Assembly (NCBI GenBank): GCA_963932465.1
Contig: OZ010800.1
Location: 94,724,807 to 94,788,806, forward strand
Source of the DNA: Maratus speciosus
Lineage: Eukaryota > Arthropoda > Arachnida > Araneae > Salticidae
DNA: 64,000 nucleotides
Direction of reading: 5' to 3'
In this document: positions 45,141 to 56,226 of the stretch, one piece after another
How positions within the stretch are numbered: position 1 is the first letter of the stretch
Layout of the letters: each line of letters opens with the position of its first letter
Notes under the pieces: model-generated
What the model saw: the letters and a program-made list of their open reading frames with translations, nothing else
Told to the model about the DNA's origin: nothing
Database searches by the model: none
Made by a program: the position numbers and the translations under genes

Positions 45141-47515
45141 ATATAAAGAAATTAAAAAATATCCTACTTCGATAATCTGAATCGAAATTATGTATAAAGC
45201 ATTTTTCAATGTCACCAGTTAAAACTGAATTTTTTTTAATTTTATTATGTGATACAGTGTAGACGGTCATGTTTTAACTACAATTATCAGCTCTTGTTCA
45301 CAAACACACAGATATGTATATATATAACAGAAAGTCATTACGTTTGTCAAAAAACATTGTTAAAATATAACTCAATGTGATTATCGCTTTAAAAGTATTT
45401 TTATATTTCATCATATTATCCACCAATATTTTGCATTTATCCCATCATTATTTAGTCTACCAATACCAGATGCATAAAGTTTTACGGGTTGTTGTCTCAG
45501 CCACATTAGCATAAGTTAGACTTTGAAAAAGCTGTTAATCAAACATTTAATTGTCTGCTGTGTTACGCCTGGATGTATGATCGAGCACCATTGATAGATT
45601 GAATTTAATGTACGGATGCGTTCAAAAGCTACCTATTCAATATGAAATGAATATCATAAAAATGGATGATGCTACCATCTACTAACATTCTTGGAAAGTA
45701 CTTGGTGGTACTTTAAGGTATATCATATCTGTATACGAATTCGATAATGCCTCTCCCTCGTATTTATATTACGATACTGACCAGTTACACAAATATTTCC
45801 CTAATTTACTATCTTCAATTGCCATTTATCTTTTCTTAGTTTTATCTTTTTTACTTCTTTTCTGGATATTATTCAAAACAGACATGAATTAATTGTTCGA
45901 TTTTGATTTTTATTACTTATATCTAAATGATATACATATAACGAAACAAATTAATGGGTTAAGTACAACAATCACGTCGTGCTTTTTACGACATATTACT
46001 GGATTAGTACCTAATATATCCAGCCCTTGGTGAGGTTGTATAGCAGTCTTACCACTTAGTGCAAGCATCGCTATTGAAGGTGTCAACACTGTGGAAATGT
46101 AGCAGCTGTGGACCGATGATACGATTGGTAAAGTCCAGTCAAACACTCATTTATTCATGATGAAGACAAGACAGATTAGGCCGCATGAGTGGTGAAAAAA
46201 GGCTTGTGAAGAAATCTGGGGTTTTCCCAATTAAAACATGGAAACGTAGTCATAGGAAACTGGTTATTCCATCAGAACATAACAACATTAAACAATTCCC
46301 ACAGGATGAGAAATCAGAGCCATCCCGCTTGAGAATGAACTAGTTATTCATGCGAAAGAGATGTTAAATAACAAATTAATATTCTACATGTCTTAGGACA
46401 CCAGGTAGCAGACTAAGGAAACAATCAAACAGCACAAAAAATCTACTTCTGAGCTCACGCTCGAGGTATTTATTAGAATGCGCTAAGGAAATCCGAATTA
46501 AATGGAAACTTCACGCTAACCAAACAAATTCATGAACGAGACTCGAAGTGAAACTGCGATCCGTCACTCAACCAATGGAGAGCGATAAAAAAAGTCACAG
46601 TAAAGAATCCCGGCGCTGCTAATGGAAGGATTTCGATGTGAAAAAGCTGTCCCCCAGCTGGCGGGAAAATGAGATGAAATAGAATAAAAATGTAAAAATG
46701 GCTTTTATAAACATTCGAAAAATCAGTAACTGCTTTCAGAACTTTACAGTTTGGTATACGAAAAAATTAATGAAGGGATTAAAAGTTTAGATTACGTTTT
46801 TGAATAAAACTATTATTAAGATACACGTTTTAAACTTATAGGAATTGAACTAGAAATAAATAATAGAGCTTATTAAAGAAAAAAGGAAATAATGAATATG
46901 CCGGCAATTTAGAATAATTTAAATGCATAGTAAACTTTAAAAATTTTAATAACATATATATATATATATATCTGTGTGTGTGTGTGTATGTGTGTGTGTG
47001 CGTATGTATGTATACTATATGGTCAAAAGTCACCGAACACTTTCTTGTTTTAGGCGTTTTATCAACTATCAACAGAAATACTTGGAAAATTCCTCTGGAA
47101 TTTTAGAAATATAAAAAACGTTTAACTTCATATTTCACATCGAATATTTGATCACTAGGTCAATTAGGTTTTAAATATCTGTTGCTTATGTCTATATGGA
47201 TATTTTGCAATATTTGTGATCTTTGCAAAAATACAGCACATATATTCACAGAGATTTATAGGATTATTTCAGAAAATCAGTACATTTTCAAATGCTTTTT
47301 GTTTATAGAATGCAGAGTTTTGAAACATATTGAACACAAAATTCATACAAACTACATCAGATACAAAATACTACAATCATAATATAAATATGCTAAATGT
47401 TTAGTGTCATATGAGCATTTGAATGAAACAGTTTTAAACTGTGCCTGCGCTACAGATAAATAAACTTTCTTCGCATAAGTTAGTAGTAAACTATATAGGA
47501 CAATTCATGTAATAA
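45141..47515. other. Unassigned stretch with a less AT-rich central part
   Basis: 45930-46650 is clearly less AT-rich than the surroundings, lacks simple repeats and includes GGATTTCGATG and CTGGCGGGAAAATGAG. No exon or family was recognised, and the minus ORF 45913-46146 has no similarity I know. (TA)n and (TG)n tracts lie at 46953-47015. Confidence 0.4.
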
Positions 47516-49523
47516 ACAATTAAATTTAAAAAATTAAAAAAACCGACTGGGTAAAAAGCGAACTAATTAAGTATTTCTCATCAATATCAAACTATTTTTT
47601 TCAATTACTACTATTAGCTCACACTCTCGCTATATATATCTTGTTCAAATGTTCAATCGTTAATAAAACGAGTTGGAACCCGTCGAAATTTGACGAACTA
47701 ACATGTTAGAAAGGAACTGTCAGATCGAATTTATAATAAACCTACAAAAATAATTACAATAAAAAAAATCATCTAACATTGGTTCTCTCGCTCTTAAAAC
47801 AAATAATATTTTTAACCGAAAATAACCAAAATATTATTTCCCCAAATTTCAACTGCTTAAATTATTGAAAAATTAAAGTCTATTAGTATACGTAATCAAG
47901 ATGAGTAATTATGATAAAATTATCGATTGAGACTTTTATGTTTGTTTTTATGGGATGAAAAATCAGTAAAAAGGATTTCGCTTTGTCACATCATAAAATC
48001 CCCCCCCCCCCATGACATCTAAATTGTACGTTATTTTCACATTCCCATAATTTACATACGCACCACTCAAATTCGCAATTTGAAAGTATTTTAACCCGCA
48101 AATAGATTATTAATTAATGTATTTCCAACCTTAAAATCACGTTTGTCCGATTCAACTTTTCATGTAAACATTCACACAAACTTTAAGTTCTAATCTCAAT
48201 ACCCGCGATGAAAAAAAATCAGAAATTTGCCTTTAATTGTCATAGTATTGGCCATTTAGTATTGGTCGAATATTTAGTTTTATCAAAATAAATTATCGTT
48301 TTGTTTTAAATATGACATAATTTTTACTCACTGAATCATTTTACCTAGCATCTCAAACTCAGTATCAGCGTAATGTAAAAATATTGAGATGTAACTGATT
48401 TATGAAGAAGAATGCATGTTTTTGTTTGTTTGTTTGTTTGTTTTTTAATGTCTGACATCAATTTCTGTTCAAAAATTATATAAAAGGTTACTTTAATTTG
48501 TATTGTGAAAATGGCATCACTAAGGATATAATCAATAAAAATAATAAACCATGACTATTTTCCCTTTACTTTCAATATAAATGGAGAACTTCAGTTGCCA
48601 CGATTACAAAATTTGTATTAAAAACTACAAAAAAATTAATATTTCAAAAATAAATTGAGATACAGCTTTCAAACAAATTGCATTTAAAAGAGAATTTTTT
48701 TCCTTATAAGATGGTGTTAAAATTTAAAGTGTGCGATGTTTAGAAGTTTAAAAATTTTTAAATTTGCCGTAGATATAATTGCAAAACCGAAATTTTATTT
48801 CAAATTTGAAAGTGTTGCCATTCGCAAAATGACGTATGCGTTACGCACAGATATGTTTGTCCTTTATAATATAGATACTCATTATTCTCCAATCAAGCTC
48901 AAATAATTTTTTTAAATTGTAGTGGATGACACTTGGTGTTAATCCAGTTTTTTACAAATATTAATTCATTAATTAAATTAAATTAATTAATTTTCAATAA
49001 TCTAGAGAGCCTTCTTCATTATATTAATTAGTTTTCAATAATCGAGAGAGCCCTCTTCGTGATCAAGGTATTATAAGATTTTATTTAATTGTATTGATGA
49101 CTTTTAAGTTGTGTTTAATTGTTAGTTCCTATCTATAAACACTGTTTTGATCAGGCCTATAGATGTCTATAAAGGTTAGCGTTGTAATAAAGCTTGAGAT
49201 CCTACCTACACAACTTCCACGTTGTATAATATTTGAACGGAGCTTTTGACAGTAAAATAGTCAATGAAGCATCGTCTTCAGTTTGAAAGACCCACCCAAT
49301 GATATGCCACTCAATAGGGTGCGTAATGTTTTTTCGTCTCTATCACCATTTTGAATTTATAAAAACAAAATCTAGCCCATAACTATCGGGACGTTAAGAC
49401 GAATTGATAGAGACCTCATTCATTAAAATCCATACAGCCGATGGGATGTTTCAAGGATATAAAGAAATTCACATACCCAGATACGCGTGAAACACACAAC
49501 CCTTCTTTTCAGTCGGATAAAAA
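47516..49523 (+). repeat. Dispersed repeat family R-C, copy 1, interrupted by R-A
   Basis: 47516-47668 plus 48876-49523 together match the reverse complement of 61785-62708. Landmarks: CCGACTGGGTAAAAAGCGAA, CAAGCTCAAATAA, AGAGAGCCCTCTTCGTGATC, GCCACTCAATAGGGTGCGTA and AGATACGCGTGAAACACACA. The 1.2 kb between is the R-A copy. Confidence 0.8.
47669..48875 (+). repeat. Dispersed repeat family R-A, copy 2
   Basis: Same start (CGAGTTGGAACCCG) and end (CTTTATAATATAGATA) as the copy at 2061. It sits inside R-C; the empty site is near 62556-62562. No target duplication is seen (left flank AATAAAA, right flank TACTCATT; empty site AATAAAATACTATTT). Copies 1 and 2 differ by many small changes and a GTTT microsatellite at 48424-48442. 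Confidence 0.8.
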
Positions 49524-51211
49524 GCGCAGCTGAATATAGCGAAAATTCAAAAAAGTTATCGCCAATATAATAGTCGGATAAATATGGATTTTCCACAAAT
49601 TGTTAATTTTTAGTAACTTACTTCCAAACAGTAAATAGTATCGAACGAATGTCACTGTGTAGCTCTCAAACAGATAATTTGGCTTCGGTAGTTACTTTTG
49701 TTGGAATGATACATCGTCCTTATCCTTGTGCATGAACTTCATTGTACGATACTTTCTTATTTATATAAATCTTTAAACGTATTTTTCAAAGGAATGATAT
49801 AATTATGGAATATCCCTTTTCTTAGAGAATAAAATGCACTTCACTACCAGAAATAAAGACGTTTTCTATTTTAAAAAAACTAGTTATATTGAAACTTATT
49901 TACAAGCTATTTACATGAAGACAGCACTCACACAAACATTATTACATCTTCTGACATTTTCCGTCATTTTAAAAAAACGTCTACGTCTTTTCAGTCCATT
50001 TTTGCGTGTACCCCCTCATACCAGACCCAACACTCGAATAATGTTCTCAAGTTCCTCGCGTCACTTCAGTTTTCCTCTCTAGCAGCGTGTCTGTCGCCGA
50101 CAGTCATTTGTTGTGCGCATGCGCTGCCGCTGTCAGCATCAGAGTGGCTTTGATGCGGAGTTGTGATAACGATTCCTTACGGCGCTTTTAAACTGGCGCT
50201 GTAGGGATTTGGAAAATGGGATCCCACATAATTGTTGTCCCAATCCATAGGTACACAATGACAATACGTCTTCCAATGCAAATTGCACTCTCAGCACAAA
50301 TCTCATCAAATTATATTGTCATAGTTTTACTTTCAAATCCTCCGTATTAAGGAAGTCCGTTATTATCTTTTTTCAATAGCTTATTTCTTAACCGTTAGTT
50401 TAGAAATGTAGTTACAATTTCCAAAATGTTTCTAATGCTGTTCTTCAGCATATGAAAATTGATTTATATTAAAATAGTTATTTTTTGAAAGATTAAGAAA
50501 TTTAAAATTTATACCGTCCATTGGTCCTATAATACAATTATAACAACTTTATCCATGTTTAAGTGTGTAAAACAGTAAATATTCCATTTTTATACGAGCA
50601 AAATTTACGCTATTACGATACTTTGAATTTTATGAGATTTCGCCATTTTTATGGCATCAAGAATGCCGTTTTCAGTGCCAAAAGGCGACCCAAACTCCTA
50701 ACTTTCTGTACATTTTTTGTTAAATAATCAGAATGAAGCAATGAAACTAACTTGCATTTACTTAGAAACATTTTGTACGTGCCAACCAAATATGTCAAAC
50801 TGTATTATACTACAAAATAACTCCTGATGGATTAGTTTAATTCTTGAAAATGTCTTAGCACACACCATATATTTTTATATTCTTTATTAAAAATATCTAT
50901 CTATACCTGAACTATTTAAAAAAAATACAATAATTTAAATAAACACATGATTTATAATCTCTGGTTAAAAGTCACATTTTAAAAACAATCTTACACCAGA
51001 GTAAAAATATCACGCGTCAAAACTTAAAGAATATTCTTTTATTTAGAATTTAAACTTCATGTCACTCTGAATAGTAAGAAATTTTTTATAGCTATATACA
51101 TATATATATTCATCTAAAGAGTTTAAGAGAAAAGGACTAAATAAAGATTATATTCCCTTGAAAGAAACTTTGAAACAAAATGACAGGGAATGAAAAATAA
51201 AACGTAATATA
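49524..51211. other. Non-coding stretch with a GC-rich patch
   Basis: 49996-50180 is the least AT-rich part of this region (CCCTCATACCAGACCC, CTGTCGCCGACAG, GCGCATGCGC). The rest is AT-rich and featureless. Confidence 0.45.
50114..50125. promoter_or_regulatory. NRF-1-like palindrome in a GC-rich patch
   Basis: TGCGCATGCGCT matches the NRF-1 consensus at all but the last flanking base and lies in the only CpG-rich patch of the neighbourhood. It could mark a transcription start region. No adjacent exon was recognised, so this is weak. Confidence 0.3.
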
Positions 51212-52143
51212 CAGGGTGCAGTATGTTATCTATCGCCGATCCTTAATTTCTCAACCGTTGGTCGTAGACATATAGTTCCAGTTACAAAAACGTTTCAAAT
51301 GAGGTAAATATTCATGTTGTGGAATTATTTAAAGTAAAAAATCAATTTTATAAAAATTACGAAATCTAACTTTTTTTACGGTCCCCCTGTCCCTATAGTT
51401 ATATTTAGTAAAAGTTTACACATATCATAACAGATATAACACAAAATGTTTGACATCTGTACTACAAAAATTGACACAGTAATTAAATTTCAAAGTTTGA
51501 GATTTTTGCACTTGATTTTATCTTTCATTGAGGCCCGAATTAAAGTAATTTGAGATAAATATCAGGGTGCAATGTTCATTTTACGGTGAAACCATCTTTA
51601 ACCGATATCGCCATATCGGGCTATCACCAAAGAGGGTCATTTCATCTACCTACTTTCACTTTTGAATGTTGTTTGACCCCTAAAATTTAGACCAAATTTT
51701 TAGATGAAATAACCCTCTTTCGTGATACCACTATTTGGCGATACCAGCTAAAGGTGGTTTCGCCGTAAAAAAGACATTGCACCCTGATTTTGATCTACTT
51801 TAATTCATCTTTTAACTGATCCCTCAATGTAAGACAAAATCATGTGAAAAAATCTAAAATTTTGAAATTTAATAACTGTGTCAATTTTTGTAGTACAGAT
51901 GCCAATCTTTTTGTGTTATATCTGTTAAGATATGAGTAAACTTTTACTAAATATAGCTATAGGGACTGGGGGACCGTATAAAAAGTCAGATTTCGTAATT
52001 TTTATAAAATTGATTTTTTACTTTAAATAATGTCACAATATGAATATTTACCTCATTTGAAACGTTTTTGCAATTGGAACTATATGTCTATGACCAACGG
52101 TTGAAAAATTAAAGGTCGGTGATAGATAACATACTGCACCCTG
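51212..52143. mobile_element. Large foldback element with a second foldback at its centre
   Basis: Outer arms 51212-51560 and 51790-52143 are inverted copies: CAGGGTGCAGTATGTTATCT at the left and AGATAACATACTGCACCCTG at the right, with about 90% match by eye over 340 bp. TATA flanks both sides. No transposase. The core is a distinct element (next entry). Confidence 0.85.
51563..51786. mobile_element. Inner foldback MITE (224 bp) with the same CAGGGTGCA ends
   Basis: CAGGGTGCAATGTTCATTTT at the left and TTGCACCCTG at the right are inverted, with further pairing through ACGGTGAAACC/GGTTTCGCCGT and AGGGTCATTTCATC/GATGAAATAACCCT. It shares the first nine terminal bases with the outer element, suggesting the same transposase, but the inner sequence is different. 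Confidence 0.8.
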
Positions 52144-52320
52144 TATATTGTATTCCAAATAATGAGCTTTTTGCATCAATTTTTAATAAAAATTTCTCTA
52201 CCAAATTTCAAGATGGTATCCAAAAGGTGCTATTTTTTATAACTGTATTATATATCTAGTCTCTTGAATTTTAATTTAAATTTTATTATTTGTAAATTAT
52301 AAAATATATAATACATTATA

Positions 52321-52900
52321 CAGTGCGTTCCAAAATTCGACCGACAAGTTAAGAGGGCTGATAGAAGGCATCAGCGGATGAAAAATTACAATAGAAAAAG
52401 GGATCGCAAACCACGATTTTAGTCACAAATACAAGGTGTTTCATTTAACTGAACCCACTTTGACGGTAATAATTTTGAGAAAAATTTAAACATTATAATG
52501 AAAATGCAAAGTTATTTACCTTATTCTTTTTTAAATGTTATAACATCACGAAAAGTTCTGGAAAAAATGGGTGCTCAAGCAAACTATGATACCGTATGAA
52601 CAGGCAATGGCAGTTCAAAATGTGTAGCATCAGGTGCATACTGCTGGCGCGCATAATGGAGACTTTTATCACTTTTTTCGATTTTAAAACAAACGTGAGA
52701 ATGTCTATTAAAAATTTTACTATAATATACTTCAGTTTTATGAAAGTTATGGCCGTCAACACAAATTGAATTTGAGCAGAAAACCGTGTATTTTTGATTA
52801 AATACGTGATTTGCGGCCCCATATTTTATGGTAATTTTTCATCCTCTTCATGCTTTGTGTCACTCCTCTTAATTTGTTAGTCGAATTTTGAAACACCCTG
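52321..52900. mobile_element. Foldback element (580 bp)
   Basis: The ends CAGTGCGTTCCAAAATTCGA and TCGAATTTTGAAACACCCTG form inverted repeats extending about 120 bp with moderate divergence (GATGAAAAATTAC / GTAATTTTTCATC). The minus ORF 52538-52822 lies inside and carries no known domain. Confidence 0.75.
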
Positions 52901-52934
52901 AATTTGGAGTTTTTGAATTTTGAAGGGTATTTTG

Positions 52935-53060
52935 GGATTCGGGAACAACGAAACACTTTCTTACTGATCTCTTGCTAACATAACCATCTAATTCAAATCA
53001 AGCAACCAACAAGTAACTTTAGAGTAGCCAGCCAGCAAACTGTAAACATGTACAGAACAA
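52935..53060 (+). repeat. Fragment of the LINE 3' coding region
   Basis: GCTAACATAACCATCTAATT and CAAACTGTAAACATGTAC match the same segment at 55576-55650 (GCTAACATAACCAAACCATC, CAAACAATAAACATGTAC). A short separate copy immediately upstream of an A25 run at 53106-53130. Confidence 0.65.
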
Positions 53061-53787
53061 GGTACAGACATGTACATATACAAAATAAATCACACAGTCT
53101 ATACAAAAAAAAAAAAAAAAAAAAAAAAAACGTATGGAACCCCCCACTCCACGGAAACAATCGAATCAAAAATAGGGCACAACGTTAAAGACATAAATAT
53201 CTACACAGATGGCTCAAAATTGGAATCAAAAGCTACGGGTTCGGCATTCGTAGCATTCAAAAATGAACAAAAAATTAAAACGTGGTCAGAACCTTTAAGG
53301 AAGATTAATAGTGTCTTTTAAGCCGAACTAAATGCGCCATACTAAAAGCAGCATATTTGGGCATCAGCACAGGAATGCATACAGCATCCGCTCGGACTGC
53401 ATGTCAGTTATCCAAACATTAGGCAATCCATTTAACACCATATAACTAGTAAATGAAATACAAGAAGCAATTAAACTCTCAAATAATAGGTTCAAAATTA
53501 GCTGGGTTAAAGCACATGTGGACATCCAAGGAAACGAGGATGCCGACTATTTAGCCAAACAAGCAGCAGAAAATAAAATAAAAGAAGTCTCATATAACTT
53601 ACAAGGAGAGGGTCCGAGGTGGGTCTCACCGAATGCGATGAACATTTGTGTTTCGATAGGGTATAGTTAGTATATAAATATGTGACCGTCATAAAGCGCA
53701 ACCTCGAGGAGGTCTTGAGAAAATCAGTCCAAAATTTAAGCTACAGTTTATAATCGGATAAATTTACCTGCTTGGTAAGCGGCGCCG

Positions 53788-53840
53788 TGGCATAGTGGCA
53801 CCATGCTGGATTTGAGTTTTTTCTACCCGGCTTGGGCTTG
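53788..53840 (+). promoter_or_regulatory. tRNA-like A box with decayed B box, left arm
   Basis: TGGCATAGTGG (53788-53798) fits the pol III A box. The B-box position (53826-53840) reads CCCGGCTTGGGCTTG and no longer fits the consensus. It is the mirror partner of the better-preserved right-arm site. Confidence 0.55.
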
Positions 53841-55054
53841 TTTTTCGGAACAAAAATTTTTATCAATCATTTTCGAAACGCAATGGAAAAAATGTGTATA
53901 ATAACTTAAATTTACGAAAAATATTAATTGTATGTTTTATAGCATATAAGTTCTTTTTTAACTACGACATTTTGCATGTTTAAATATATAATGAAAAAAA
54001 AACCCGCATATTTATATGTTTATAGACGAGAAACGTTTTGTTGTTATCTAAAATTATTTAATATTATTTACAATTATTTCAATGAATAATCTACTACTTT
54101 TCACAGAGAAATAAATTAAAACACGTGATATAAATGCGTGAATAAGTATATTACTTTAATTTTGTTTCTATATGAAAGTATTTTGAATATTTCATGATTT
54201 TTTAAATATAGTTTTTTAAATTCTAAATATGACTTTTTTATTTCGGATTTTTGGTTTTGTAATTATTACCTACGTAATAACTATTTTCAGCAGTTCAATA
54301 TCTTTTTAGAACTTATTTTTAAGCACAAAGACAGTTATTCTAACAATAATCATAAGAATCCAATATTAAAAAAATTCAAAAGTTAAAAAGCTGGCTGGTA
54401 AAAAACGAAACATTTATTTCACTGTGAAAAGTAGTAGCTTATTTATGTAAATAACAGTAAAAAAATTTAAAAATTAGATTAATTTTTTGGTCTATAAAAG
54501 TTCCAATTGATTTTTTTTTTAATTTGTTATTATTATTATTTATTTAGTTTTTACCTTTACTTTTCATTATATATATAAACATGCAAAGATTCGCACCTAA
54601 AATTGTATTTATATAATTAAACTGATTTATTTAAAAAAAAAAAAAAAAAGATTTCTGAAAGACATTACTACGTAGACACTTATTCTAATTAAAAATAAAG
54701 AATCCCAGACTTTAAAAAATCATATTAAAAACATAAATGCATATTTTATGAAATATTTGAATGAGGAAAGAAAATGAAAATAATATATTTGTTCACTTAT
54801 TTTAATTTATTTCTCTGTTAAAACTTGTAGATATTCATTAAAATAACTGTAAATAATTTTAAATAACAACAAAAAATAAAAAACTTCTGGTCTATAGACA
54901 CATCAATATGCGTTTTCTTTTCATTCTATATTTAAACATGCAAAATTTGGTGCTTAAAAAAGCACTTATATGCTACAAAACATACATTTTATTCATATTT
55001 TTTGTAAATTTCAATTATTATAAAATTTTTCGTTCTGAAAATCAAGTCAGAGCC

Positions 55055-55107
55055 GGGTTTGAACCCGGGTAGAAAAAACTCAAATCTAGCATGCTGCCGC
55101 TCTGCCA
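55055..55107 (-). promoter_or_regulatory. tRNA-like A and B boxes, right arm
   Basis: The minus strand reads TGGCAGAGCGG (A box, 55097-55107) and GGTTCAAACCC (B box, 55055-55065) about 31 bp apart, inside a pairing CCGGG/CCCGG stem. The acceptor stem does not pair, so it is a tRNA-like module, not a tRNA gene. Confidence 0.65.
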
Positions 55108-56226
55108 CGGAGCCGTTTGCAAAAGCAGGAAATTTACCCGATTATAAACCGTGGCTTAAACTTTGCGACTTATTTTCTCAAGACCCCCTGGGGGTTGCGC
55201 TTTATGACGGTCATATATTTATATACTAATTATACTCTATCAAAACACAAAATGTTCATCACATTCGGTGATACCAACCTCGGACCATCTCCTTGTTAGA
55301 AAGACCCATAACAAACCTTAAAAAAACAATTAAATAAATAATTATTAAACAGTGGCAGTTCGTGCGTGATTATGGCGGGGCACGGGCAGGACAACACATC
55401 AATACTTTCCAAAAGTAAGTACAAACAGACTAAGGAGTTGTAAATTACTCAGCCATATATGCATGGGACATTGAGCATTCCCAGAATACCTATACAGATT
55501 CGAGCGCAAAGATGATCCAAACTGTGCATTCGAGGAATTGGAAACCCCCAAAATACTTTCTAACAGCCTGCCCGCTAACATAACCAAACCATCTGATTCA
55601 AATCACAGCAAACAACGAGCAACTTTGATATAGTCAGCAAACAATAAACATGTACAAAAAAAGGGCAAAGCAGTTATAAGATGGTTAATAGAAAACATAG
55701 ACACAATCTCTCAATAAAACTTAAAATAACTAACTTAAAAACATACAACCCAACGGACATCTCCACCCCAAACTAACTACCTTATTTTCAGCTAAAAATA
55801 TAAAAAAATAAATAGTAAATAATAAATAAATAAATAAAAGAAGACCAAAGACCCGAGTTAAACTATCGTGTTAACCGCGGCCGCAGGTAAAGAAACCTTT
55901 TACTTGAAAAAAGAAATCGATATCTCGCGCTACTTAGAGGTGGAAGAACTGATAGCTACGGCTTACTCACACCAACCCAACGAATCATCGGAGGCTAGTT
56001 AAGTGAATAAGTAGTGGATACGTTTTCTTAAATTATTCTGCAATAATCGTCATCCTTTTTTTTAAAGTTAAAAGCAAAAATGATCAGCAAAAAAGAAGAT
56101 AATTGTTTTTATTTTTCTCAAGAAAACTACTCTTAAATACTTTCTGAAGTGATTTTTGCTAAACCTAAGTGCTGTACACCTATGGATTACAGATGATAAA
56201 AACGTTTTTACGTTTTAACAATAAAT

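Larger units (their letters stand above)
53602..55295. mobile_element. PIF/Harbinger-like foldback element carrying tRNA-like boxes
   Basis: The ends CAAGGAGAGGGTCCGAGG and the inverse CCTCGGACCATCTCCTTG head arms of about 500 bp (53602-54115, 54790-55295). The flanks are TTA (53599-53601) and TTA (55296-55298). The uninterrupted LINE copy at 38712-38714 has one TTA, so the target duplication is 3 bp. A 3 bp TTA/TAA duplication is characteristic of PIF/Harbinger. The centre (54400-54600) holds a further diverged arm-like copy. Each arm contains a tRNA-like promoter. No transposase was recognised. Confidence 0.8.
53131..56020 (+). pseudogene. R1/Jockey-type LINE: RNase H and 3' end, split by a DNA transposon
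   Basis: The RNase H domain is at 53190-53590: INIYTDGSK (first catalytic D), SVF-stop-AELNA (E), SDCMSVIQTLG (D), SWVKAHVDIQGNEDADYLAK (D). The four catalytic acidic residues survive but stops and frameshifts interrupt. The frame reaches SYNL at 53601, is broken by the element at 53602-55295, and resumes at ERPIT (55299). After that come the C-terminal region (about 55350-55720, LTAC-like block) and a 3' UTR with GCGGCCGC (about 55879) and CGAATCATCGGAGG (55981). It matches the minus-strand copy at 37190-38882 throughout. Whether 8222-11490 is the same family is likely but not shown, since the two do not overlap. Confidence 0.85.

Noticed and set aside
45913..46146. 77-codon minus-strand ORF in the less AT-rich region
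   Set aside because: No recognisable domain; could be an exon, but splice signals and partners were not found.
55050..55115. A genuine tRNA gene on the minus strand
   Set aside because: A and B boxes fit, but the acceptor and anticodon stems do not pair and a mirror copy exists in the left arm of a transposon.
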